Shown here piece after piece: positions 8,574 to 17,092 of a stretch of DNA of 64,000 nt. Each line of letters opens with the position of its first letter. Positions within the stretch are counted from its first letter, which is position 1. The stretch covers positions 62,001 through 126,000 of the forward strand of contig JAILLN010000044.1 in NCBI GenBank assembly GCA_024693135.1, in the 5' to 3' direction. Position numbers and translations under genes: made by a program. Under the pieces are notes generated by a model. That model did not search any database, had not been told where the DNA came from, and was given only the letters and a program-made list of their open reading frames with translations. The DNA comes from Lachnospiraceae bacterium. GTDB lineage: Bacteria; Bacillota; Clostridia; Lachnospirales; Lachnospiraceae.

Positions 8574-9138
8574 GAACATTATCCTCTGCGGGGTGGGAGG
8601 ACAGGGCACAGTGCTGGCCTCCAGGCTTTTGGCGACGGCGGCCATCGGACTGGGCCTTCCTGTGCTTTCGGCAGAGACCATAGGAATGGCCCAGAGGGGA
8701 GGGAGCGTCATAAGCCATATCCGGATCGGGGATGAAGCGAGATCCCCGATGATCGCGCAAGGCACGGCGGACCTGATCATCGGCTTCGAGCCCGGGGAAG
8801 CAGTGCGGCAGCTGGATTTCCTTAAAACCTCCGGGGCGGTGGTGGTAAGCTCCCGTCCGGTGATGCCGGTCAGCGCTCTCACAGGAGGGGCGCCATACAA
8901 GCCGGATGCGATGCTCCGGTACCTGGAAGAGTATGGCTGCCGGCTTACCGTGGTAGACGCAGTGCTTGCCGCGAAGGAGCTGGGTTCCGATAAGACGCTG
9001 AATGTGGTGCTCCTTGGAGCCGCGGCGAAGAGCGGGGAGCTGGGCTTCGGGGAGGAGGATCTGGAAAGGGCAGTAAGGGAGAGGGTTCCGGAGAGATACC
9101 AGGAGCTGAACCTGAGGGCATTGAGTTGGTTTACATAA
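8566..9138 (+). CDS. iorB: Indolepyruvate ferredoxin oxidoreductase, beta subunit
   Basis: A 190-residue gamma/beta-type subunit that completes IorAB and carries the CoA-binding 2-oxoacid oxidoreductase domain. The start ILCGVGGQGTVLASRLLATAA, then SAETIGMAQRGGSVISHIRIG and ADLIIGFEPGEAVR are typical. An in-frame reading starts further upstream, but ATG 8566 is chosen because AGGAGG (8554-8559) sits 6 nt before it and the protein then begins at the conserved domain. The final codons (Trp-Phe-Thr-stop) lie inside the first copy of a 61-bp repeat, so the extreme C terminus is formed by repeat DNA. Confidence 0.94.
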   Translation: MNKNIILCGVGGQGTVLASRLLATAAIGLGLPVLSAETIGMAQRGGSVISHIRIGDEARSPMIAQGTADLIIGFEPGEAVRQLDFLKTSGAVVVSSRPVMPVSALTGGAPYKPDAMLRYLEEYGCRLTVVDAVLAAKELGSDKTLNVVLLGAAAKSGELGFGEEDLERAVRERVPERYQELNLRALSWFT

Positions 9139-9261
9139 TCATACAATGCATTTAATGTCGAAGTGATTTCGAGCCTAGATTCTATATTGGTTTACATAAT
9201 CTCACAATGTATTCAATGCCGGAGCAATTTCAAGCTTTGATCCGATATTGGTTTACATAAT
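9126..9261 (+). repeat. 61-bp imperfect tandem repeat, two full copies plus a 14-bp third start
   Basis: TTGGTTTACATAAT begins at 9126, 9187 and 9248, an exact spacing of 61 bp. The two full copies differ at about 13 of 61 positions, mostly transitions. The third copy stops after 14 bp. The array starts inside the last codons of iorB and fills the iorB-paaK gap. No dyad large enough for an obvious terminator is shared by both copies. The 11-mer GTTTACATAAT also occurs at 5036-5046. Confidence 0.85.
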
Positions 9262-9378
9262 GCAATTCTTTTCCAGGGAAGCGCGGATCCCTTGTTCTTG
9301 ATCGGAGCGATCGTTCCGCGTAAAATGACATCACATAGAGGGCCTGTATCAGGAATCATAAAAAACGGAGGGAGAATC

Positions 9379-10614
9379 ATGCAGATCAGTGAGGCACAGC
9401 TAAAACAGGTAAACAGGCAGGTCGGCAGGCTTATCAGCGCCGGGAATTTCTACGGAAAGAGGCTGAAGGAAGCCGGGATCGACCAGGTGGCTACGGCAGA
9501 GGATTTTCTGGCCCTGCCCTTTTCGGCGAAGGAGGATCTGAGGGAGGCTTATCCCCTGGGACTCATGACCTGCACGGAAGAGGAGGTGGTGAGGATCCAT
9601 TCTTCCTCAGGCACTACCGGCATGCCGGTCATCATTCCCTATACGGCAAAGGATGTAGACGACTGGGGGGAGATGTTTAAGCGCTGCTATGAATTTGCGG
9701 GCGTGACAAAGAAGGACCGGATCCACATTACCCCGGGCTACGGCCTCTGGACCGCGGGGATCGGCTTCCAGAACGGCTGCGAGAAGCTGGGAGCCATGGC
9801 CATACCCATGGGACCCGGCAATACCCAGAAGCAGCTGCAGATGATGATGGATTTAAAGAGCACCGTGCTCTGCGCCACCTCCTCCTATGCCCTTCTTCTG
9901 GCGGAGGAGATCGAGAAGCAGGGCATCCGGGATAAGATCTGCCTCAAAAAGGGCGTGATCGGCTCTGAGCGCTGGGGAGAGAAGATGAGAAAGCGCATCG
10001 CCGATGAGCTGGGGATCGAGCTCTATGATATCTACGGCCTGACGGAGATCTATGGGCCGGGCATCGGCATCAATTGCAGATACGAGACGGGAATGCATTA
10101 CTGGGACGACTATATCTACCTGGAGATCATCGATCCGGCCACCGGAGAGGTGCTGCCGGACGGAGAATGGGGGGAGATCGTGATCACCACTCTGGTGAAG
10201 GAAGGAGCGCCCCTGATCCGCTTCCGCACCCACGACATGTCCAGGATCATCCCGGGTGAGTGCCCCTGCGGCAGCCGCTTCCCCAGGCTGGATGTGATCT
10301 CCGGCCGGAGCGACGACATGATGAAGATCAAGGGCGTCAATGTGTTTCCAAAGCAGATCGAGGAGATACTTGGGCGCTTCGGCGAGCTTTCCAGCGAATA
10401 CCAGATTCGTATCTCGCACCTGGATGGAAGGGACAGCATGCGGATTTACGTGGAGGCCAGCGGAAGCAGCGATTTCAAGGAGCTGCAAAAGAAGATAGCC
10501 GCGGAGGTCAAGGCGAGGATCGGCTTCACGCCCATCGTATATGTGGTGGAACTGGGATTCCTGCCCCGGAGCGAGAAAAAGACAAAGCGCGTGATCGACG
10601 AGCGGTTCCAGTAA
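9379..10614 (+). CDS. paaK: Phenylacetate-CoA ligase family adenylate-forming enzyme
   Basis: A 411-residue AMP-forming acyl-CoA ligase. Motifs are SSSGTTGMPVIIPYT (phosphate-binding loop), YDIYGLTEIYGPG (adenylate motif), APLIRFRTHDMSRI, and the C-terminal hinge GRSDDMMKIKGVNVFPKQIE. Length fits the PaaK/indoleacetate-CoA ligase group (about 430). ATG 9379 is preferred to in-frame upstream starts because GGAGGGAG precedes it. It follows iorAB on the same strand; in many anaerobes this pairing links aryl-pyruvate oxidation with aryl-acetate/aryl-acetyl-CoA interconversion. Whether the acid is phenylacetate or indoleacetate cannot be told. Confidence 0.9.
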   Translation: MQISEAQLKQVNRQVGRLISAGNFYGKRLKEAGIDQVATAEDFLALPFSAKEDLREAYPLGLMTCTEEEVVRIHSSSGTTGMPVIIPYTAKDVDDWGEMFKRCYEFAGVTKKDRIHITPGYGLWTAGIGFQNGCEKLGAMAIPMGPGNTQKQLQMMMDLKSTVLCATSSYALLLAEEIEKQGIRDKICLKKGVIGSERWGEKMRKRIADELGIELYDIYGLTEIYGPGIGINCRYETGMHYWDDYIYLEIIDPATGEVLPDGEWGEIVITTLVKEGAPLIRFRTHDMSRIIPGECPCGSRFPRLDVISGRSDDMMKIKGVNVFPKQIEEILGRFGELSSEYQIRISHLDGRDSMRIYVEASGSSDFKELQKKIAAEVKARIGFTPIVYVVELGFLPRSEKKTKRVIDERFQ

Positions 10615-10675
10615 ATACCGGATCCGGGGGATTTTTTCAGCGCGGAAGAAAAGCGGCAAGACGTCAGACAATAGT

Positions 10676-10703
10676 TTGTTTTTTTTCCGTAGTGTGTTAT
10701 AAT
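10676..10703 (+). promoter_or_regulatory. Probable sigma-A promoter of cheV
   Basis: TTGTTT (10676-10681), a 16-nt spacer and a perfect TATAAT (10698-10703) lie 64 nt before the cheV start in an otherwise GC-rich region. Confidence 0.6.
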
Positions 10704-10767
10704 TCATGCATCGGCTGATTTAAGGAGCTGTTCTTATACCTTTTCATAAAACATATTGGAGGAGTGC

Positions 10768-11667
10768 ATGGAAACGAATATTTTGATGGAAAGCGGAACC
10801 AATGAATTAGAGATCCTTGAGTTTATGCTGGATGAAAACTGCTATGGGATCAACGTTGCAAAGATCAAGGAGATCATCCCGTTTCAGCCGGTAACCCCTG
10901 TGCCCAATGCGCATCCGAGCATCGAAGGGATCTTCATGCCGAGAGATACGATGATCACAGCCATCAACCTGAAGAACTGCCTTCAGAGGGGCGTATCCGA
11001 GGATAAGGGATTATTCATCATCACGAATTTCAATAAGCTGGACATCGCATTCCATGTGGATTCTGTGGTAGGCATCCACCGGATCTCCTGGAGGGACATC
11101 ATTAAGCCCAATGCCACCGTGAATAATGTCGATGTGGGCGTTTCCACCGGTATCGTGAAATATGAAGACCGGCTGGTCATCATCCTGGACTTCGAAAAGA
11201 TCGTGACGGACATCAGCCCGGAGACCGGATTGAAGGTGGAGGAGATCCAGGAGCTGGGAGAAAGGGAGAGGAATGACATCCCTATCCTGATGGCAGAGGA
11301 TTCGGCCCTGCTGAACAAGCTGATCTCAGATTCCTTAAAGGAAGCGGGATACATGAACCTGATCGATACGGTAAACGGCCAGGAGGCATGGGATTATATC
11401 GAGCAGTGCAGGCAGGAGGGGACGGTTCGTGAAAAGGTGAGGCTGGTCATCACGGATATCGAGATGCCCATCATGGACGGCCACAGGCTGACCAAGCTGA
11501 TCAAGTCCCATGACGACACAAAGGGCATCCCGGTGGTCATATTCTCCTCCCTGGTCAATGAGGAGATGAGGCGGAAGGGCGAGTCCCTGGGCGCCAATGC
11601 CCAGCTCTCCAAGCCGGAGATCGGAAACCTGGTGAGGGTCATTGATGAGCTGATCAAGAAGAGCTGA
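10768..11667 (+). CDS. cheV: Chemotaxis coupling/receiver protein CheV
   Basis: A 299-residue two-domain chemotaxis adaptor. Residues about 10-150 form a CheW-like domain (EILEFMLDENCYGINVAKIKEI, HPSIEGIFMPRDTMI, DIAFHVDSVVGIHRISW). Residues about 170-299 form a receiver domain with the phospho-acceptor Asp230 in LVITDIEMPIMDG and a downstream Lys in LSKPEIG. GGAGGAG (10758-10764) selects ATG 10768 over a TTG four codons upstream. It links chemoreceptors to CheA and adapts by phosphorylation. No CheA or receptor gene is in the window. Confidence 0.95.
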   Translation: METNILMESGTNELEILEFMLDENCYGINVAKIKEIIPFQPVTPVPNAHPSIEGIFMPRDTMITAINLKNCLQRGVSEDKGLFIITNFNKLDIAFHVDSVVGIHRISWRDIIKPNATVNNVDVGVSTGIVKYEDRLVIILDFEKIVTDISPETGLKVEEIQELGERERNDIPILMAEDSALLNKLISDSLKEAGYMNLIDTVNGQEAWDYIEQCRQEGTVREKVRLVITDIEMPIMDGHRLTKLIKSHDDTKGIPVVIFSSLVNEEMRRKGESLGANAQLSKPEIGNLVRVIDELIKKS

Positions 11668-11689
11668 GATAGATTAGGTTAAGGAAATA

Positions 11690-11724
11690 AAAAGGATAGG
11701 GCGCATGTCCCTATCCTTTTTTTG
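11690..11724 (+). terminator. Rho-independent terminator after cheV
   Basis: AAAAGGATAGGG (11690-11701) pairs perfectly with CCCTATCCTTTT (11709-11720), followed by TTTG. Because the stem is flanked by A- and T-runs it could work in both directions, also for the converging DUF6465-like gene. Confidence 0.9.
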
Positions 11725-11777
11725 CTTAAGGCTGCTTTCGCCGCATCCCGGCGCATGGGCCGGGAATCCTTTGGAGA

Positions 11778-11975
11778 TCAGATATCAAAATCGCTGCTGA
11801 ATTCATCGTTGATCACAATATAGGTCTTTGAATCCTCGGGCTTTACGTACAGCTCGATCTTCTTGATGTCAGAAACCTTCCTTCCGGCATCCTTCCAAAC
11901 CTGCTCGGCGCCTTTGACCAGCTCGCTTTCGGTTTTCTGCCGATCCTGATATTCCAGTACTACGTTTAGCTTCAT
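11778..11975 (-). CDS. Small DUF6465-like protein
   Basis: A 65-residue soluble protein of unknown function. The body DIKKIELYVKPEDSKTYIVI followed by an acidic end resembles the DUF6465 family common in Lachnospiraceae, where an Ile/Leu-Tyr-Val-Lys-Pro-Glu motif precedes a Val-Ile-Asn turn. The start at 11975 is supported by AAGGAGG just upstream on the minus strand; a longer in-frame reading exists but lacks a site. It lies alone between cheV and gdhA, convergent with cheV. No catalytic residues are evident. Confidence 0.72.
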   Translation of the reverse strand: MKLNVVLEYQDRQKTESELVKGAEQVWKDAGRKVSDIKKIELYVKPEDSKTYIVINDEFSSDFDI

Positions 11976-12136
11976 ACTTTCCTCCTTAAATCTTAAAAGC
12001 CGGGCTTTCAAGCCTGATCTCAAACCTGTGTCCGTAAGACACGCGTAACATCATATTACAACAGAAGGAAAAAGTCAAACACCGCGGCATTATGGGGTTA
12101 AGGGCAAAGGAATGCTGATTTGACAGAGCCAAACGC

Positions 12137-12165
12137 TTGCATTCTTTAACGCGTTAGTGTATCAT
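12137..12165 (+). promoter_or_regulatory. Probable promoter of gdhA
   Basis: TTGCAT (12137-12142), exactly 17 nt, then TATCAT (12160-12165). It lies 90 nt upstream of the gdhA start in the 280-nt gap after the DUF6465-like gene. Nothing else in the gap is recognised. Confidence 0.55.
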
Positions 12166-12167
12166 AA

Positions 12168-13601
<1,434 letters not shown>

Positions 13602-13602
13602 T

Positions 13603-15144
13603 ATGTTTGCTGATTCATTCTGGGCATTATTGCCACCCATCATTGCCATCGCTCTGGCGCTGATCACGAAGGAGGTATATTCCTCCCTCTTTATCGGCAT
13701 CCTGGTGGGAGGCCTTTTGTATTCGAATTTCAGCTTCACGGGAACCATGGAGCATGTATTTGTGGATGGCATGATCGGACAGCTGTCGGATGGCTGGAAT
13801 GTGGGCATCCTGATCTTCCTGGTGGTACTGGGAAGCATGGTCATGCTGATGAACCGCGCCGGGGGCTCTGCCGCCTTCGGCCGGTGGTCCGTGGAGCATG
13901 TAAAGACCAAGGTCGGCGCACAGCTTGCCACCATCGCACTGGGCGTATTGATCTTCATCGATGATTACTTCAACTGCCTGACGGTGGGATCGGTTATGAG
14001 GCCGCTGACAGACAAGCACAAGATCTCCAGGGAAAAGCTGGCATACCTGATCGACGCGACGGCGGCTCCGGTATGCATCATCGCCCCGATCTCATCCTGG
14101 GCGGCCGCGGTCACCGGCTTTGTGGACGGAGCCAACGGGCTGACGCTCTTCATCCGTGCCATCCCGTATAATTTCTATGCGATGCTGACCCTGGCCATGA
14201 TGCTGACCCTGGCCTTTGCCAATTATGATTTCGGCCCCATGAGCCTGGCCGAGATGAACCTGAAGCTGAATCCGGACTCTGATCCGCCCCACTCCAGCAT
14301 GACCGGGGCAGAAGACCAGCCCAATCCTCCGGTATCCTCCAAGGGAAAGGTGATCCATCTGGTGCTTCCCATCGTATCCCTCATTGTCTGCTGCGTGATC
14401 GGCATGATCTATACCGGCGGGTTCTTTGAGGGCGAGAGCTTCATCGATGCCTTTTCCAATTCGGACGCATCCGTGGGGCTGGTATACGGCTCCGTGGTGG
14501 CGCTTGTGCTCACGATCATCTTCTACCTGGCGACAAGAGTGCTGAATTTCAATGAATGCATGAATGCCATTCCGGAGGGCTTCAAGAGCATGGTGCCGGC
14601 TATCCTGATCCTGACCTTTGCCTGGACCTTAAAGTCCATGACGGATTCCCTGGGAGCCGCAGGATATGTGGCAGGACTGGTGGAATCCATCGCAGACAAC
14701 CATGCCCTGATGAGCATGCTGCCGGCCATTGTGTTCCTGATCGGTACCTTCCTGGCCTTTGCCACAGGCACCTCCTGGGGCACCTTCGGTATCCTGATCC
14801 CCATCGTGGTGAATGTGTTTAATGCAGATCTGGACAATGAGCTGATGATCATCGCCATCTCGGCCTGCATGGCCGGGGCGGTCTGCGGAGACCACTGCTC
14901 ACCGATCTCCGATACCACCATCATGGCCAGCGCCGGCGCACAGTGCGACCACATCCGCCATGTATCCACCCAGCTGCCCTATGCCATCACGGCGGCGGCG
15001 GTATCCCTTGTGACCTATATCTTCACCGGCTTCATCCGGAATGCATTTGTCTGCCTTCCTTTGGGCATAGTCCTGATGGTGGGTACGATCATTGTGATGA
15101 AGAAGGTCTGGAGCGGGCCGAAGGCGGCTGCGGAAGCGAAGTAA
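13603..15144 (+). CDS. NhaC-family Na+/H+ antiporter
   Basis: A 513-residue membrane protein with about eleven hydrophobic segments. It carries the NhaC/ion-transporter signatures FIDDYFNCLTVGSVMRPLTD, ISREKLAYLIDATAAPVCII, FATGTSWGTFGILIPI and GDHCSPISDTTIMASAGAQ. By family it exchanges cytoplasmic Na+ or an organic anion for protons. A hydrophilic loop around residues 210-250 (LNPDSDPPHSSMTGAEDQPN) separates the halves. It begins 1 nt after gdhA, so it may be a glutamate-, amino-acid- or pH-homeostasis partner of GDH; substrate is unproven. Confidence 0.88.
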   Translation: MFADSFWALLPPIIAIALALITKEVYSSLFIGILVGGLLYSNFSFTGTMEHVFVDGMIGQLSDGWNVGILIFLVVLGSMVMLMNRAGGSAAFGRWSVEHVKTKVGAQLATIALGVLIFIDDYFNCLTVGSVMRPLTDKHKISREKLAYLIDATAAPVCIIAPISSWAAAVTGFVDGANGLTLFIRAIPYNFYAMLTLAMMLTLAFANYDFGPMSLAEMNLKLNPDSDPPHSSMTGAEDQPNPPVSSKGKVIHLVLPIVSLIVCCVIGMIYTGGFFEGESFIDAFSNSDASVGLVYGSVVALVLTIIFYLATRVLNFNECMNAIPEGFKSMVPAILILTFAWTLKSMTDSLGAAGYVAGLVESIADNHALMSMLPAIVFLIGTFLAFATGTSWGTFGILIPIVVNVFNADLDNELMIIAISACMAGAVCGDHCSPISDTTIMASAGAQCDHIRHVSTQLPYAITAAAVSLVTYIFTGFIRNAFVCLPLGIVLMVGTIIVMKKVWSGPKAAAEAK

Positions 15145-15171
15145 GACGCTTTAGAAAAATATGAGACAGCG

Positions 15172-15237
15172 GTCCTCCATCCGGGGTTACGGAGCCGGGG
15201 AGATTTCTCCCGGTACCGGCGGATGGAGGATCTTTTT
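15172..15237 (+). terminator. Terminator between nhaC-type gene and convergent EAL gene
   Basis: TCCTCCATCCG (15173-15183) pairs with CGGATGGAGGA (15220-15230), enclosing a smaller CCGGGAGA-type hairpin, then TCTTTTT. The end touches the stop codon of the minus-strand gene. Confidence 0.8.
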
Positions 15238-16954
15238 ATGCCGGAGAAGGGGCGGAAAGGCCTCCGATGGCCTTGTCCGGGTATCCGCTTTGGAGGCGGA
15301 GTTCGAATTCCTCTGAAGGGAGGGGCCTGTCATAATAAAAGCCCTGGGCGATCATGCATTTATTGTTTTTCAAGGTATAGACCTGGTTCAGGGTCTCCAC
15401 ACCTTCCGTAACGCATTCGAGCCCGATGTCATGAGCCATGGAGGCCACATGCCGGTACATCAGGGAGGTTACGCTGTCTTCAGCCTCCCCGTCAGAAGGA
15501 AGGAAGCCCTTGTCCAGCTTCAGCACATCCCAGGGGATCTCCCGGATCAGGCTTAAGGAAGAGTATCCGGTGCCGAAATCATCCACGGCGGTGGCGATGC
15601 CTTCCTGATGCAGCCCCGCTACGAGACGCTTCAGATTGGACATGTCATTATCCGTGGTAGTCTCCGTAAGCTCAAATTCGATATATTCATGGGGGATCCG
15701 GTATTCGTCAAGGATGGCGACCAGATGCTGTACCAGGTCGAAGTCCATGAGATGCTTTCGGGAAAGGTTGACGGAGATCCTCACCACAGGCTTATCTTCA
15801 TCCAGCCATCTGCGGATGTCCCGGCATACCAGGCGGAGGATATGGAAGTCCAGAAGGCAGATGCTGGCGGTTTTTTCCAAAACGGGGATGAAGTCCATGG
15901 GCGGGATCATCCTTCCGTCCCGGAACCACCGGCAGAGAGCTTCAGCCCCGGTGATCTCCCCGGTGAGGATATTGACCTTGGGCTGATAATAAGCCCGGAA
16001 TTCATCCTTTTCCAGAGCCTCCGGGAAGCTGCTCCGGATGCGCTGGGTTTTTTCTTTTTCATCGGAAATCGTCCCGTCGGTAAAAAGGATGGTTCCCTGC
16101 TTTTCAAGCTTTGCTTCCTGGGTGATGGGATAAACCTGCCCGATGACCTCGGCGGGCACATCGAAGGAGTAATTTTCGGGAATCCGGAATATCCCGGCGC
16201 AGGCAGAGATCTGGATCCGCTTTTCCTGCCCGCTGTCATAGGAGACCGGATATCCGTTCAGGATGGAGACGATCCCATCCAGCAGGTCGTTTTTGAAAAC
16301 GCAGACGAAATTATCACCGCCCAGCCGGCAGATGATGCCGTTTTCGCCGATGACATCACGGATCGCTTCATAATACCTGCGGATGATGAGGTCGCCCGCT
16401 TTTTTTCCAAAATCCCGGTTTATGATGGAGAAATTCCTCAGATTGTACATGAGGGCGGTATGGCCGTAAAGCCCCTTGTTTTCTTTCAGATATTCCAGAT
16501 AGCGGTAGTAGCTGTTCTGGTTGGGATAGCCCTCGAAATCCTCGAAGGTGAGCTTTTCGACGGCGGACTGGAGACGGTTGCGGCAGATGAAGTTTTGAAG
16601 CGATCTCAAGATGAGATCCATGCGTTTGTATTCTTCTTCCGTCAGAGCCCATGCATCATCCGGACGGTAGAGGGTGCTTTTGATCACGGCGCCATTGGGG
16701 GTGACGATGCGCCTCGTAAGTGCCGCCTTCCCTCCACGCTTGTCGTCATAATCGATCAGCGTCTCGCCCTTTCCGCTGCGCTCTGCCCAGACTCCCACAT
16801 AATATTCCGTGATCCCCTTTGAGAGGTCAAAAAGCTTGCAGATATCCACCAGGATCTTGATGAATTCCTTCCGGCTGAATTCCTCCGGACTGTTCATCGA
16901 GTCGGTCAGTTTCTCGAGAAGGCTATAGTATTCATTTAGATTTACATGCTCCAT
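15236..16954 (-). CDS. EAL-domain protein with degenerate GGDEF (c-di-GMP phosphodiesterase)
   Basis: A 572-residue soluble signalling protein. Residues about 1-130 form an unassigned sensory N-terminus. About 150-300 is a GGDEF fold whose signature reads GGDNF (residues 212-216), so diguanylate cyclase activity is unlikely. About 310-560 is an EAL domain with EAL (338-340), SVNLSRKHL, FELTETTTDND, DDFGTGYSSLSL, LKLDKGF and CVTEGVET, so the metal and catalytic residues look intact. Expected role is hydrolysis of c-di-GMP, possibly with GTP sensing by the inactive GGDEF. GGGAGG selects the start at 16954. It is divergent from the large surface-protein gene. Confidence 0.92.
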   Translation of the reverse strand: MEHVNLNEYYSLLEKLTDSMNSPEEFSRKEFIKILVDICKLFDLSKGITEYYVGVWAERSGKGETLIDYDDKRGGKAALTRRIVTPNGAVIKSTLYRPDDAWALTEEEYKRMDLILRSLQNFICRNRLQSAVEKLTFEDFEGYPNQNSYYRYLEYLKENKGLYGHTALMYNLRNFSIINRDFGKKAGDLIIRRYYEAIRDVIGENGIICRLGGDNFVCVFKNDLLDGIVSILNGYPVSYDSGQEKRIQISACAGIFRIPENYSFDVPAEVIGQVYPITQEAKLEKQGTILFTDGTISDEKEKTQRIRSSFPEALEKDEFRAYYQPKVNILTGEITGAEALCRWFRDGRMIPPMDFIPVLEKTASICLLDFHILRLVCRDIRRWLDEDKPVVRISVNLSRKHLMDFDLVQHLVAILDEYRIPHEYIEFELTETTTDNDMSNLKRLVAGLHQEGIATAVDDFGTGYSSLSLIREIPWDVLKLDKGFLPSDGEAEDSVTSLMYRHVASMAHDIGLECVTEGVETLNQVYTLKNNKCMIAQGFYYDRPLPSEEFELRLQSGYPDKAIGGLSAPSPA

Positions 16955-16987
16955 GGCAACCTCCCGGGAAGCTTGGATGATACCATT

Positions 16988-17016
16988 AATATACCGCTTT
17001 TCGGGAATCCTTTCAA
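16988..17016 (-). promoter_or_regulatory. Probable promoter of the EAL gene
   Basis: On the minus strand, TTGAAA (17016-17011), a 17-nt spacer and TATATT (16993-16988) precede the start codon by 33 nt. The 138-nt divergent region must also hold the promoter of the surface-protein gene, which I cannot place. Confidence 0.6.
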
Positions 17017-17092
17017 ACAGGATTTTTGTAACCGGATATATTGTGATATGTTGTTGAATCATGGTTTGATGTTGAATCAGGAGGATTTTAAG

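Noticed and set aside
9126-9261. CRISPR array
   Set aside because: The 61-bp units are directly adjacent, with no spacers, only two copies and no cas genes.
11976-12136. Amino-acid riboswitch before gdhA
   Set aside because: No recognisable aptamer; a simple promoter explains the region.
15608-16822. 404-codon plus-strand frame opposite the EAL gene
   Set aside because: Shadow frame; the minus-strand product has clear GGDEF/EAL motifs.
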